Positions 42,722 through 56,575 of a DNA stretch of 64,000 bases are shown piece by piece (position 1 is the stretch's first letter; every line of letters starts with the position of its first letter). The DNA lies in the NCBI RefSeq assembly GCF_029761915.1, contig NZ_CP121695.1, forward strand, positions 8,833,501 through 8,897,500, read 5' to 3'. Source of the stretch: Bradyrhizobium sp. CB1650 (GTDB lineage Bacteria; Pseudomonadota; Alphaproteobacteria; Rhizobiales; Xanthobacteraceae). Under the pieces are notes generated by a model that was not told the origin of the DNA, did no database searches, and worked only from the letters and a program-made list of their open reading frames with translations. A program made the position numbers and the translations under genes.

Positions 42722-43830
42722 CAGACCTCCCGCGCCTCGAAGTCGATCCGCGGGTCGATCCACATATAGGTCAGATCGGAGATCAGATTGACCACGAGGC
42801 CGACGAGCGAAAAGATGTAGAGCGTGCCGAACACGACGGGATAATCGCGGTTGAGCACGCTCTCGAAACTGAGCAGCCCGAGCCCGTCGAGCGAGAAGAT
42901 GGTCTCGATCAGGAGCGAGCCCGAGAAGAAGGCGTGGATGAACGCGCCCGGGAATCCCGCGATCACGATCAGCATCGCGTTGCGGAAGATGTGACCGTAG
43001 AGCACCTGGCGCTCGCCGCAGCCCTTGGCGCGCGCGGTCATGACGTATTGCTTGCGGATCTCGTCCAGGAACGAGTTCTTGGTGAGCAGCGTCATGGTCG
43101 CGAACGCGCTGAGGCCCATCGAGATCAGCGGCAGGACCAGGTGCCAGAAATAGTCGATGATCTTCCAGTACCAGGGGAACTGCGACCAGCCGTCCGAGGT
43201 CAGGCCGCGGAGCGGAAACAGATTGAAGAACGAGCCGCCCGCGAACAGGATGATCAGGAGGATCGCGAACAGGAAGCCGGGAATCGCAAAGCCGATGATG
43301 ATCGCAGCCGACGTCCAGGTGTCGAAGCGCGTGCCGTCCTTCACCGCCTTGCGGATGCCGAGCGGAATCGAGATCAGATAGGTGATCAGCGTCAGCCAGA
43401 TTCCGAGCGAGATCGAGACCGGCAGCTTCTCCTTGATGAGCTGGATCACGCTGACGTCGCGGAAATAGCTCTTGCCGAAATCGAAGCGGGCGAAATTCCA
43501 CACCATCAGTGCGAAGCGCTCCGGTGCGGGCTTGTCGAAGCCGAACTGCGCTTCGAGCTTCTTGATGAAATCAGGATCGAGGCCCTGCGCGCCGCGGTAT
43601 TTCGAGTTGATGGCGTCGCCGCCGGCGCCGACCTGCCCCGGCGCACGCTGCGCGAAGTCGCCGCCGCCCGAAATGCGCGAGCTGCCGCCGGTATCGGCGC
43701 CGGAGAGCTGCGCGATCACGCGCTCGACCGGACCGCCCGGCGCGAATTGCACGACGATGAAGGACACGAAGAGGATCCCGAGCAGCGTCGGGATCATCAG
43801 GAGGATGCGGCGGGCGATATAGGCGCTCAT
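42721..43830 (-). CDS. yejB: Peptide ABC importer permease YejB
   Basis: A 369-aa DppB-type permease. The ATG at 43830 lies in an ATGA overlap with the upstream binding-protein gene and gives the expected start YIARRILLMIPTLLGILFVS; longer frames to 43947 are not needed. The EAA loop is TARAKGCGERQVLYGHIFRN. A Gly/Ser-rich insertion (GADTGGSSRISGGGDFAQRA) lies in the first periplasmic loop. Confidence 0.94.
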   Translation of the reverse strand: MSAYIARRILLMIPTLLGILFVSFIVVQFAPGGPVERVIAQLSGADTGGSSRISGGGDFAQRAPGQVGAGGDAINSKYRGAQGLDPDFIKKLEAQFGFDKPAPERFALMVWNFARFDFGKSYFRDVSVIQLIKEKLPVSISLGIWLTLITYLISIPLGIRKAVKDGTRFDTWTSAAIIIGFAIPGFLFAILLIILFAGGSFFNLFPLRGLTSDGWSQFPWYWKIIDYFWHLVLPLISMGLSAFATMTLLTKNSFLDEIRKQYVMTARAKGCGERQVLYGHIFRNAMLIVIAGFPGAFIHAFFSGSLLIETIFSLDGLGLLSFESVLNRDYPVVFGTLYIFSLVGLVVNLISDLTYMWIDPRIDFEAREV

Positions 43831-45707
43831 GGCTGCTTCGCCTGCTCGAGCTTGGCCGCCCTGGCGCGATCGTACCACCAGATGTCCGGCGCTCCGACGC
43901 CGTTCGCGTAACGTGGCAGCTTCTGCGGATGGCCGAACTGATCCCAATAAGCCAGACGGTGCGTCTTGTTATACCATTGCGGCACCCAATAGCGGCCGGC
44001 GCGGAACAGACGGTCGAAAGCATGGCAGGCGACGGTCAGCTCGTCGCGGCTTTCAGCCGCGATGATCTTCTCGATCATGGCATCGATCGCGGGGCTGGCA
44101 ACGCCGGCAAGGTTGTAAGATCCCTTGGTAGCCGCGACCTGCGAAGAGAAGAATGCGCGCATGGCGTCGCCGGGCGTTGCCGACATGCTGAAGCGCTGGA
44201 TCGTCATGTCGAAGTCGAAATCTTCGACGCGCGCCCGGTATTGAACGGCGTCGACCAGGCGTAAACTCGCCTCGATGCCGAGCGTCGCGAGATTCTTTAT
44301 GTACGGAGCATGATGCGGCTGGAGCGAGGGCTCTTCCGCCAAAAATTCGATCCTGAACACCTCGCCGTTCGGCAGCAGCCGCTTGCCGTCCTTGATCGGA
44401 AAACCCGCTTCGTTCAGGAGCTGCTGCGCCTTTCGCAGCAGGCTGCGGTCCTGCCCCGATCCATCCGAAACCGGAGGCACGAAGGGAGCGGCGAACACCT
44501 CGCCAGGCACCTGACCGCGGAACGGCTCCAGCAGCTTCAGCTCCTCCGGAGAGGGAGGCCCGGCATCGACCATGAGGTCGGAATTCTGAAATGGCGATAC
44601 CGTACGGGCATACGCGCCGTACATGATGGTCTTGTTGGTCCATTCGAAATCGAAGGCGTTGATCAAGGCCTCGCGCACGCGCGCGTCTTTGAACTTCTCG
44701 CGCCGCGTGTTGATGAACCAGCCTTGCGCGCCGGAGGGCGTATCGTCGGGCACGACCTCGAGCTTGACGCGACCGTCCTTGACGGCGGGAAAATCATAAC
44801 GCGTCGCCCAGATGCGTGAGGTGAATTCCTCGCGATAGAGATAGTTCTTGCCGGTGAAGCCCTCGAAGGCGACATCGCGATCGCGATAGAATTCATAGCG
44901 CACGACATCGAAATTGTAGCTGCCCCGGCAGGCCGGCAGATCGGCAGCCCACCAGTCCTTCACCCGCTCGTATTCGATGTAGCGATTGACCTCGAATTTC
45001 CCGACCTTGTACGGGCCCGAGCCCAGCGGGGTCTCCAGAGATGATTCGTCGAACGCCCGCGTGGCGTAATACGCTTGCGAAAAGATCGGCAGATTCGCGA
45101 CATAGAGCGGCACATCGCGCGCGCGCCCCTTGGCGAAGGTAACGACCAGTGTCGCATCATCGATGGCTTCCGCGCTGATCATGTCGCGCATCTGCACGAT
45201 GATCAGCGGATGACCTTTGGTCTTCAACGCCGTCAACGAAAACGCCGCATCGTGGGCGGTGAGCTTCGTGCCGTCATGGAATTTCGCGTCCGGCCGCATG
45301 GTGAAGCGATAGACCAGCTTGTCGGGCGATATCTGCACGGACTTGGCGGCAAGCCCGTACATCGCATCAGGCTCGTCGTTCGCCCGCACCATCAGCGGCG
45401 CAAAGGTCATGTCCATGCCCTGCGCGCCGTCGCCCTTGAGGATGAAGGCGTTGAGCGAGTTGAAGGTCTGGTAGGACTGGTTGTAGGCGCGCACCGACGG
45501 GATGAGCGAAAACGTGCCGCCCTTCGGCGCGTCGACATTGACGTAGTCGAAGTGATGGAAGTCGGCGGGATATTTGAGATCGCCGAACGCCGAGATGCCG
45601 TGGACGTCGGGGGGCGCCTCCGACGCCGCCGCGCCACGCAGCCCGGCGGCGCTGAGCGCGCTGCCTGCGCCTAAGGCCAGCACGTGCCGGCGTGAAAGCT
45701 GCGCCAT
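43827..45707 (-). CDS. yejA: Peptide-binding protein of the Yej importer (second copy)
   Basis: A 626-aa periplasmic binding protein (SBP family 5). It has a Tat-like signal, LSRRHVLALGAGSALSAAGL with an Arg pair, and family blocks FGDLKYPADFHHFDYVNVDA and PLGSGPYKVGKFEVNRYIEY. The ATG at 45707 is chosen; a TTG at 45725 would overlap the upstream gene's stop. It is a paralogue of the gene just upstream (45722-47617); they share the same order of motifs (KYPADF..FDYVN.DAPKGG and PLGSGPY). Two binding proteins for one importer suggest a broadened ligand range. Confidence 0.92.
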   Translation of the reverse strand: MAQLSRRHVLALGAGSALSAAGLRGAAASEAPPDVHGISAFGDLKYPADFHHFDYVNVDAPKGGTFSLIPSVRAYNQSYQTFNSLNAFILKGDGAQGMDMTFAPLMVRANDEPDAMYGLAAKSVQISPDKLVYRFTMRPDAKFHDGTKLTAHDAAFSLTALKTKGHPLIIVQMRDMISAEAIDDATLVVTFAKGRARDVPLYVANLPIFSQAYYATRAFDESSLETPLGSGPYKVGKFEVNRYIEYERVKDWWAADLPACRGSYNFDVVRYEFYRDRDVAFEGFTGKNYLYREEFTSRIWATRYDFPAVKDGRVKLEVVPDDTPSGAQGWFINTRREKFKDARVREALINAFDFEWTNKTIMYGAYARTVSPFQNSDLMVDAGPPSPEELKLLEPFRGQVPGEVFAAPFVPPVSDGSGQDRSLLRKAQQLLNEAGFPIKDGKRLLPNGEVFRIEFLAEEPSLQPHHAPYIKNLATLGIEASLRLVDAVQYRARVEDFDFDMTIQRFSMSATPGDAMRAFFSSQVAATKGSYNLAGVASPAIDAMIEKIIAAESRDELTVACHAFDRLFRAGRYWVPQWYNKTHRLAYWDQFGHPQKLPRYANGVGAPDIWWYDRARAAKLEQAKQP

Positions 45708-45721
45708 GCGCAAATGCTTTC

Positions 45722-47617
45722 TCAAGAGCGTTTTCCGTTGCGGGCGGCCTTCTCGGCATCGTACCACCACAACGTCGGCAAGCCGGACCGGCCGTATTTC
45801 GGCAGCGGATCGGCATGACTGAAGCGATCCCAGCGGGCGTAGCGCGAGAAGCCGTAGGTGAATTGCGGCACGAGGTAGAAGTTCCACAGCAGCACGCGAT
45901 CGAGCGCGCGGGTCGCGGCGACCAGCTCGCCGCGGTTCTTGGCGTAGATCACCTTCTCGATCAGGGCGTCGACTGCGGAATTCTTGATGCCGATGGTGTT
46001 GCGCGCGCCCGGCATGTCGGCCGCCTGCGAGCCCCAGAACTCGCGCTGCTCATTGCCCGGCGAAAGCGACTCGCCCCACTGGTCGATGATCATGTCGAAG
46101 TCGAAGCTGCGCAGCCGGTTCTGGTACTGCGCGTCGTCGACGACGCGGATCGAGGCGCCGACGCCGATACGCTCCAGCGACGGCTTGTAGAACAGCGCGA
46201 TGCGCTCGGACGAGGGATCCTGCACCAGGATCTCGACCGAGAGCGGCTTGCCGGAGGCGTCGACCAGCTTGTGGTCGCGGACCTCGAAGCCGGCCTCCTT
46301 CAGGAGTTTCGCCGCCTCGCGCAGATTGGCGCGCACGGCTTCCGGATTGCCGCCGACGGGATTCTGATAGGCCGTGGTGAAGACCTCCGGCGGCACCTTG
46401 TCCTTCACGGTCTCGAGGATCTGCAGCTCCGGGCCCTCCGGCAGGCCGGAGCAGGCGAGCTCCGTCCCTTCGAAATAGCTCTTGATGCGCGAGTACTGGC
46501 CGTAGAAGAGCTGCTTGTTCATCTCCTCGAAATCGAAGGCGTAATTGAAGGCGCGGCGCAGCCGGGCATCCTTGAATTGAGGGCGCCGGATGTTGAAGAC
46601 GAAGGCCTGCATGCGGCCGGAATCGTTGATCGGAAATTCTTCCTTGATCACCCGCTTCTCGGTCACCGCCGGGAAGTCGTAGGCGGTCGCCCACTGCTTG
46701 GCGGAGTTTTCCGCGATCCAGTCGGCCTGGTCGGCCTTGAACGCCTCCAGCGCGACGAGGTTGTCGCGGAAGAACTCGAAGCGCAGCTCGTCGAAATTGT
46801 TGGTGCCGATCTGGCTCGGGACGTTGGCGCCCCAATAATCCTTCACGCGTTCGAGCTTGATCGAACGTCCGGCGACGAATTCCTTGATGCGGTAGGGACC
46901 CGAGCCGAGCGGCGGCTCCAGCGTGGTCGCGCTGATGTCGCGTTTGCGCCCCTGTGCATCAGCGCCCTCCCACCAGTGCTTCGGCAGCACGGTCAGCTCG
47001 CCCACGATGGTCGGCAATTCGCGATTGCCCGGCGCGTCGAAGGTGAACTTGACCTCGCGCTCGCCGCTCTTCTCGGCTTTCACGACGTGACGATAGTAGG
47101 ACGCGTACATGGGCGACTGCTTCTTCAACGTCTCCAGCGAGAAGATCACGTCCTCCGGCGTCACCGGCTTGCCGTCATGCCAGCGGGCTTCCTTACGCAG
47201 GCGATAGGTCACCCAGGAAAAATCGTCCGGATGCTGCGCGACCTCGGCGAGCTCGCCATATTCGGTGGCGACCTCGTCCTGGGCGCGGGTCATCAGGGTT
47301 TCATAGATCAATGCCGCAGCCGGCGCGAGCGAGCCTTTGATGCCGGCGACCGCAATGTTGAAATTATCGAAGGTGCCGAGCGAGATCAGGCGGGCGATGC
47401 CGCCCTTCGGCGCATCGGGATTGACATAGTCGAAGCGTTTGAAATCGGCCGGGTACTTGATGTCGCCGAACAGCGACAGCGCGTGGCGCCAGGGCAGTTC
47501 ACCGGCCGACTGCGCTTCGGCCGCAGCGACGACGGGAACACCCGCGACGGAACCGAGAGCGGGAAGCGCCGCGGCCGCGGCGCTGGTGAGCAAAAGGTCG
47601 CGTCGGGTAATGGCCAA
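45722..47617 (-). CDS. yejA: Peptide-binding protein of the Yej importer (first copy)
   Basis: A 631-aa SBP family 5 protein at the head of the operon. The signal MAITRRDLLLTSAAAAALPA contains a twin-Arg (TRRDLLL), pointing to Tat export. Blocks include LFGDIKYPADFKRFDYVNPD and LEPPLGSGPYRIKEFVAGRS. It overlaps or abuts the second copy by a TTGA at 45722-45725. The operon promoter should lie in 47618-47780. Confidence 0.92.
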   Translation of the reverse strand: MAITRRDLLLTSAAAAALPALGSVAGVPVVAAAEAQSAGELPWRHALSLFGDIKYPADFKRFDYVNPDAPKGGIARLISLGTFDNFNIAVAGIKGSLAPAAALIYETLMTRAQDEVATEYGELAEVAQHPDDFSWVTYRLRKEARWHDGKPVTPEDVIFSLETLKKQSPMYASYYRHVVKAEKSGEREVKFTFDAPGNRELPTIVGELTVLPKHWWEGADAQGRKRDISATTLEPPLGSGPYRIKEFVAGRSIKLERVKDYWGANVPSQIGTNNFDELRFEFFRDNLVALEAFKADQADWIAENSAKQWATAYDFPAVTEKRVIKEEFPINDSGRMQAFVFNIRRPQFKDARLRRAFNYAFDFEEMNKQLFYGQYSRIKSYFEGTELACSGLPEGPELQILETVKDKVPPEVFTTAYQNPVGGNPEAVRANLREAAKLLKEAGFEVRDHKLVDASGKPLSVEILVQDPSSERIALFYKPSLERIGVGASIRVVDDAQYQNRLRSFDFDMIIDQWGESLSPGNEQREFWGSQAADMPGARNTIGIKNSAVDALIEKVIYAKNRGELVAATRALDRVLLWNFYLVPQFTYGFSRYARWDRFSHADPLPKYGRSGLPTLWWYDAEKAARNGKRS

Positions 47618-47774
47618 ATCAACATCCCTGTCTTGAAGGAGGGTCCCCTCTTTAAGGTCCCAATATACGGCAAGGTTTCGACCGAATATGTTGCTTTTTC
47701 CTCATCTTGGAAGCCCACCTAGGCGGCTTCCTGCGGCGAAACGCCCCGATAGCACCGCCCGCGAGCCCCAATAC

Positions 47775-47802
47775 GGAAACGGCCAGGCTTTTCAGCCTGG
47801 CC
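47775..47802 (-). terminator. Hairpin terminator after cycM
   Basis: GGCCAGGCT (47781-47789) pairs with AGCCTGGCC (47794-47802) around a TTTC loop. On the minus strand it is followed by GTTTCC, only a short T-run, so termination may be partial. Confidence 0.6.
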
Positions 47803-47829
47803 GCATATCCAAGATCGGTGCCGAGAAGC

Positions 47830-48381
47830 TTACTTCGAGGCGGTCGGCAGCGGCTGGGGATGATCCGAGAGCGAGTTCAGATAGGCGATGACGTCGGCGC
47901 GCTCGGAGTCCTTCGGGATGCCAGCAAAGCCCATCGCGGTACCCGGGATGAAGCCCTTCGGATTGGCAATGAACTTGTTGAGGTCGTCGAACGTCCAGGT
48001 ACCGCCCTTGCCCTTCATGGCGGCCGAGAAGTTGAACCCGCGTCCTTCGCCCCTCGGCTCGCCGACGATGCCATAGAGGTTCGGGCCGACGCGGTTCGGA
48101 CCGCCCTTCTCGAAGGTGTGGCAGGCGCCGCACTTCTTGGCGGCGGCCGCGCCCTTCTCGACGGAAGCGGTCTGGAGCAGCTTCTCGATCGGCTCGGACG
48201 GTGCCGCAGCGGCCCCGGCGCCACCCTTGTCGCCGGCCTCTTCCTTCACGGCGATCTCGAAGCCCGGCTTTTCCGGCATCTTGGGCGAGAACAGCGCCTG
48301 GGCGGCGAAGCTCGTCACCAGCAGAATGAGACAGGTGCCGAGCACGGCACCGAGGATCTTGTTGAGTTCGAAGGAGTCCAT
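47830..48381 (-). CDS. cycM: Membrane-anchored cytochrome c (CycM)
   Basis: A 183-aa class I cytochrome c. The uncleaved N-terminal anchor is [20 protein letters not shown] (about residues 3-22), followed by an Ala/Gly-rich linker. The heme site is KKCGACHTF (CxxCH) and the Met ligand is probably in [10 protein letters not shown]. This is the organisation of Bradyrhizobium CycM, which passes electrons from the bc1 complex to the aa3-type oxidase (established knowledge). The ATG at 48381 has only a weak ribosome site. It is divergent from kdsB. Confidence 0.93.
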   Translation of the reverse strand: MDSFELNKILGAVLGTCLILLVTSFAAQALFSPKMPEKPGFEIAVKEEAGDKGGAGAAAAPSEPIEKLLQTASVEKGAAAAKKCGACHTFEKGGPNRVGPNLYGIVGEPRGEGRGFNFSAAMKGKGGTWTFDDLNKFIANPKGFIPGTAMGFAGIPKDSERADVIAYLNSLSDHPQPLPTASK

Positions 48382-48599
48382 TTCCGGCCAGGCCCCACAC
48401 CGCAAGAATGACACGGCGGCCCCAACGGCCGCCAGAACGAGCCTCGGGAGAATCAAGCGTTCCTTTTTGTCCCCCCGAGTTTCGATTGAGATATCGGTTT
48501 GCCCGGGGTCTGGCAACCCGTATAAACGGCCCGGCTTTCGCCCCGTCCCCACCCCATTTCTCCGCGCGGAAAACGCCCCGTTTCCAGGCTCTTAAACCG

Positions 48600-49340
48600 A
48601 TGACCGATCCCCGCATCCTGGTGTTGATCCCGGCCCGCATGGCGGCCACCCGCCTGCCCGGCAAGCCGCTCGCCGATATCGCCGGACTGCCGATGATCGT
48701 GCACGTGCTGAAGCGGGCAGAAGCCGCGGGAATCGGCCGCGTCGCGGTTGCAACCGACACGGACGAGATTGCCGCCATCGTGACCGCCCATGGCGGCGAG
48801 GCCGTGATGACCCGCCCCGACCACCCCTCCGGCTCCGATCGCATCCACGAGGCGATGCAGAAGCTCGATCCTGAGGGCAAGGCCGAGATCGTAATCAATC
48901 TGCAGGGCGATTTTCCGACCATTGCGCCCGAAAGCATCCGCGAGGTGCTGCCGCCATTCACTGACCCCGCGGTCGACATCGTGACGCTGGCCTCGCAGAT
49001 CCACACCGAGGAGGAAGACCTCGCCCCGAGCGTCGTGAAGGCCATCGGCACGCAGATCGGCCCGAGGCGCCTGCGGGCGCTCTATTTCACGCGCGCCACC
49101 GCCCCCTATGGCGACGGACCGCGCTACCACCACATCGGCCTCTACGCCTATCGCCGCGCCGCGCTGGAACGGTTCGTATCGCTGCCGCGCTCGCCCCTGG
49201 AAGTTCAGGAAAATCTGGAGCAGCTCCGGGCCGTGGAAGCCGGCATGCGGATCGACATCATGATCGTCGACAGCGTTCCGCGCGGCGTGGACACGCCACC
49301 CGACCTCGAAACCGCCCGCAGCATACTTTCCAAATCCTGA
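48600..49340 (+). CDS. kdsB: 3-deoxy-manno-octulosonate cytidylyltransferase
   Basis: A 246-aa CMP-Kdo synthetase for lipopolysaccharide inner core synthesis: Kdo plus CTP gives CMP-Kdo and pyrophosphate. The nucleotide-binding start is [20 protein letters not shown]; further blocks are [11 protein letters not shown] and [20 protein letters not shown], and [16 protein letters not shown] near the C-terminus. Length fits the family. 37 bp separate it from prephenate dehydratase, so both may share a transcript. Confidence 0.96.
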   Translation: MTDPRILVLIPARMAATRLPGKPLADIAGLPMIVHVLKRAEAAGIGRVAVATDTDEIAAIVTAHGGEAVMTRPDHPSGSDRIHEAMQKLDPEGKAEIVINLQGDFPTIAPESIREVLPPFTDPAVDIVTLASQIHTEEEDLAPSVVKAIGTQIGPRRLRALYFTRATAPYGDGPRYHHIGLYAYRRAALERFVSLPRSPLEVQENLEQLRAVEAGMRIDIMIVDSVPRGVDTPPDLETARSILSKS

Positions 49341-49377
49341 GCGGCTGTTACAAGGCGCCGCAGGAGCACTTCAGGAC

Positions 49378-50235
49378 ATGAGCAAGCCAAGAATCGCATT
49401 CCAGGGCGAGCCCGGGGCCAATTCCCACATCGCCATCGTCGAGGCCTATCCCGACGCCGAGCCGATGCCCTGTGCCACCTTCGAGGACGCGCTGTCGGCG
49501 ATTTCGTCGGGCGAAGCCGATCTCGGCATGATCCCGATCGAGAATTCGGTGGCGGGCCGCGTCGCCGACATCCATCACCTCTTGCCGGCCTCCGGCCTCT
49601 TCATCATTGGCGAATGGTTTCTGCCGGTCCGGCACCAGCTCATGGCGGTGAAGGGGACCAAGCTTTCCGACATCAAGAGCGTCGAGAGCCATGTCCATGC
49701 GCTCGGCCAGTGCCGGCGCATCATCCGCAAGCTCGGCATCCGGGGCATAGTGGCGGCCGACACCGCCGGCAGCGCCCGCGATATCTCCGAGCGCAAGGAC
49801 AAGACGGTCGCCGCGATCGCCTCGCGCCTGGCCGCGCAGATCTACGGCCTCGACATCCTCGCCGAGGACATCGAGGACGAGGCCCACAACACCACCCGCT
49901 TCGTGGTGCTGGCGCGCGAGCCGAAATGGGCCGCCCAGGGCTCGGGCCCGCTGGTCACCACTTTTGTATTTCGGGTGCGCAACCTGCCGGCCGCGCTCTA
50001 CAAGGCGCTCGGCGGCTTTGCCACCAACGGCGTCAACATGACCAAGCTCGAAAGCTACATGGTCGACGGCAATTTCTTCGCCACGCAGTTCTATGCCGAC
50101 GTCGACGGCCACCCCGACGACAAGGGCCTCGCCTTTGCGCTGGAGGAATTGAAATTCTTCTCGCGCGAATTCCGCATCGTCGGGGTCTATCCGGGACACC
50201 CGTTCCGCGCGACGTTCAGCGAGCGGATGGAGTGA
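49378..50235 (+). CDS. pheA: Prephenate dehydratase
   Basis: A 285-aa monofunctional dehydratase that converts prephenate to phenylpyruvate for phenylalanine synthesis. The catalytic domain begins IAFQGEPGANSHIA and ends with the conserved NTTRFVVLA (Thr-Arg-Phe). The C-terminal ACT domain (about 195-280) carries GALY-like VRNLPAALYKALGGFATNGV and ESYMVDGNF, the phenylalanine-binding feedback site. There is no chorismate mutase domain. Confidence 0.95.
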   Translation: MSKPRIAFQGEPGANSHIAIVEAYPDAEPMPCATFEDALSAISSGEADLGMIPIENSVAGRVADIHHLLPASGLFIIGEWFLPVRHQLMAVKGTKLSDIKSVESHVHALGQCRRIIRKLGIRGIVAADTAGSARDISERKDKTVAAIASRLAAQIYGLDILAEDIEDEAHNTTRFVVLAREPKWAAQGSGPLVTTFVFRVRNLPAALYKALGGFATNGVNMTKLESYMVDGNFFATQFYADVDGHPDDKGLAFALEELKFFSREFRIVGVYPGHPFRATFSERME

Positions 50236-50382
50236 TTGTCGCCCTGGCGAAAGCCAGGGCCCATAACCCCAGGGAGCGGTTGTGGCACGAGCCGGTGGTT
50301 GTCAGTCTTCGTCAAGCCACTTCCTGTGGTCATGGGTCCTGGATCTGCGCTCCGCTTCGCTGCGCTTGTCCAGGACGACGAC
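50236..50382. repeat. Intergenic palindromic repeat element
   Basis: Contains two stem-loops. The first is GCCCTGGC-GAAA-GCCAGGGC (50241-50260); the second has arms GTCCTGGA (50336-50343) and TCCAGGAC (50369-50376) around a GCGC-rich middle. It sits between convergent genes (prephenate dehydratase and the LLM oxidoreductase), so it can serve as a bidirectional terminator. Elements of this type are repeated in bradyrhizobial genomes (general knowledge). Confidence 0.65.
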
Positions 50383-51399
50383 TTAGGCCACCTGCTTCCC
50401 CAGCCCGAACGCCTCCGCCAGCAGCGAATACGACTTCTTGCGCGCTTCGTGATCATAGACCGCCGTGATCACCATCAGCTCGTCCGGCTTGCTGGCATCG
50501 ATCAGCGGCTTTAGCTTCTGCTGCACGGTGGCGGGGTTGCCGACGAACAGGCGCGAGCGGTTGCGGGCGATCGAGGCGCGTTCGGCATCCGTATAGGGAT
50601 AAGCCAGCGCTTCCTCGACGCTCGGCAGCGGCAGATATTGGCCGCGGTCGCGGCGCAAGCGGTTGAGGTCGAACGACGAAGCGAGCTTTTCCGCCTCTTC
50701 ATCGCTGTCCGCGGTGATAACGGCAACCGCGAGGATCGCGTGCGGCGTCGCGCGCCAGGCCGACGGCTGAAAGCGGTTGCGGTAATGCACCATCGCGTCA
50801 ATCGCATCGTGAGATGCGAAATGATGCGCGAAGGCGAAGCCCATGCCGACCTGCGCGGACAATTCCGACGAATAGTCGCTGGAGCCGAGCAGCCAGATCG
50901 GCGGCAGCCTGGTGTCGTCCGGCATCGCGACGACATTGTTGTAGGGATGGCCCGAGGGGAACTCGCGGGTCTCCCACAGGATCAATTCATGCAGCCGCTC
51001 CAGGAAATCGTCGCCCTCGCGGCGGTCGAGCCGGCTTCTAAGCGCGTAGGCCGTGGCGCCATCGGTGCCGGGCGCACGGCCGAGGCCGAGATCGATGCGG
51101 CCGGGAAACAGCGCCTCCAGCATCTTGAAGCGCTCGGCCACCACCAGCGGCGCGTGGTTCGGCAGCATCACGCCGCCGGAGCCGACGCGGATATGTTTTG
51201 TCACCGCCGCTATCTGGCCGATCATCACGTCAGGGGCCGGGCTCGCGACAGAAGCGAGGTTGTGATGCTCGGCGAGCCAGTAACGGGCATAACCGAGCCC
51301 ATCGACATGGCGCGCCAGATCAATGCTGTTGCGCAGCGCTACGGCGGGTTTCGTGCCCGTGGTGACGACGGAGAGGTCGAGAACGGAGAGCGGCATCAT
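50383..51399 (-). CDS. LLM-class flavin-dependent oxidoreductase
   Basis: A 338-aa luciferase-like monooxygenase-family protein. It shows [49 protein letters not shown] (flavin phosphate region) and [17 protein letters not shown]. This is the MsnO8-like subgroup; the substrate is not known. Two adjacent ATGs (51399 and 51396) can serve as start. Confidence 0.9.
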   Translation of the reverse strand: MMPLSVLDLSVVTTGTKPAVALRNSIDLARHVDGLGYARYWLAEHHNLASVASPAPDVMIGQIAAVTKHIRVGSGGVMLPNHAPLVVAERFKMLEALFPGRIDLGLGRAPGTDGATAYALRSRLDRREGDDFLERLHELILWETREFPSGHPYNNVVAMPDDTRLPPIWLLGSSDYSSELSAQVGMGFAFAHHFASHDAIDAMVHYRNRFQPSAWRATPHAILAVAVITADSDEEAEKLASSFDLNRLRRDRGQYLPLPSVEEALAYPYTDAERASIARNRSRLFVGNPATVQQKLKPLIDASKPDELMVITAVYDHEARKKSYSLLAEAFGLGKQVA

Positions 51400-51784
51400 G
51401 GCGCGGTGAAGGTAGTGCGGTGCGTGGAGGCGGCAATGGCCTGATGCAGCAGAGCAGGCGTGTGCTGGCCGCGAGACGGCCGTGGGCTCAGCCGAGGATC
51501 AGGTGGGAAATTGTTGACTGTGATCACCAAACTTTCATACTGCCCACTCGCAGTCTTGGCAGCGGCAAGTCCTGCTCGCAGGGTATATTATTGATAATAA
51601 ACATATTTACTTTTGTTGCCGCCTCCCACAAAAGCAAAGTTTGGTTCAGAATTGCGATCTAATTCAGCAACAGTGGGCCATTTCCCATCGTCGATGGGCT
51701 ATGGCGTAAGCCTCTTTTGGCCTATCTTGACGGCTTCCAACCAAACCTGCCGCAGTTGCGAAGAGATCCGGAGTGAGTACCGCC
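51400..51784. other. Upstream region of metF, rich in inverted repeats
   Basis: The 385-base divergent gap holds a possible promoter (TTGACT at 51514-51519, CATACT 16 bases on). Complementary segments are 51527-51535/51636-51644 (9 bp), 51542-51548/51672-51678 (7 bp), 51562-51568/51616-51622 (7 bp), 51586-51591/51594-51599 and a hairpin 51684-51698. The second pair crosses the first, as in a pseudoknot. It may be a structured leader or a set of operator sites; some pairs are expected by chance. Confidence 0.4.
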
Positions 51785-52708
51785 ATGACCGAGCCGACGA
51801 CAACTGGCCAGGACAACGGGCAAAACGGGCAGCTCGCGAAGCGGCCTGCGATTTCCTTCGAGTTCTTTCCGCCCAAGACCGAAGAGATGGAACGCAATCT
51901 CTGGGAGACCATCAACCGCCTGGCGCCGCTCGACCCGAAATTCGTCTCGGTGACCTACGGCGCCGGCGGCTCGACCCGCGAGCGCACCCACGCCACCATC
52001 ACGCGCATCCTCAAGGAGACCGCGCTGCTGCCGGCCGCGCATCTGACCTGCGTCGGCGCCTCGCGCGGCGAGATCGACGAGATCGTCGACCGCTACCATG
52101 AGGTCGGCGTCCGCCACATCGTCGGCCTGCGCGGCGATCCGCCCGGCGGCATCGGCACGCCCTACACCACCCATCCCGACGGCTACCAGACGTCCGCCGA
52201 ACTCGTCGCCGGCATCAAGAAGCGTCATGCCGACATCGAGGTCTCGGTCTCGGCCTATCCCGAGAAGCATCCCGAGGCGCGCAATTTCGACGCCGACATC
52301 GATACGCTGCAGGCCAAGGTCGACGCCGGTGCGACCCGAGCGATCACACAGGTCTTCTTCGATAACGACCTCTACTTCCGCTATCTCGATCGGGTGCGCG
52401 CCCGCGGCATCGACATTCCGATCGTACCGGGCATCATGCCCATGCACAATTTCAAGCAGGCCCGCAATTTCGTCACCCGCGCCGGCACCAGCGTACCCGA
52501 CTGGCTCGCGGAGAAGTTCGACGGCCTCGACGACGATCCCGACACCAGGAAGCTCGTTGCCGCGACGGTAGCCGCCGGCCAGGTGCACAAGCTGGCGAAG
52601 CACGGCGTCGACACGTTCCATTTCTACACCATGAACCGCGCTGATCTCGTGTTCGCGATCAGCCATTTGCTCGGCATTCGCGCCAAGAGCGCCCAGAAGG
52701 CTGCGTAA
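51785..52708 (+). CDS. metF: Methylenetetrahydrofolate reductase
   Basis: A 307-aa FAD enzyme reducing 5,10-methylene-THF to 5-methyl-THF, the methyl donor for MetH. The barrel starts with ISFEFFPPKTEEMERNLW; further blocks are SVTYGAGGSTRERTHATI, HIVGLRGDPP and AITQVFFDNDLYFRYLDRVR. The ATG at 51785 with GGAGTGA upstream is preferred; a GTG at 51773 would add four residues. It lies 6 bp before metH, so the two steps of methionine synthesis are one transcript. Confidence 0.95.
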   Translation: MTEPTTTGQDNGQNGQLAKRPAISFEFFPPKTEEMERNLWETINRLAPLDPKFVSVTYGAGGSTRERTHATITRILKETALLPAAHLTCVGASRGEIDEIVDRYHEVGVRHIVGLRGDPPGGIGTPYTTHPDGYQTSAELVAGIKKRHADIEVSVSAYPEKHPEARNFDADIDTLQAKVDAGATRAITQVFFDNDLYFRYLDRVRARGIDIPIVPGIMPMHNFKQARNFVTRAGTSVPDWLAEKFDGLDDDPDTRKLVAATVAAGQVHKLAKHGVDTFHFYTMNRADLVFAISHLLGIRAKSAQKAA

Positions 52709-52714
52709 GATCAG

Positions 52715-56575
<3,861 letters not shown>

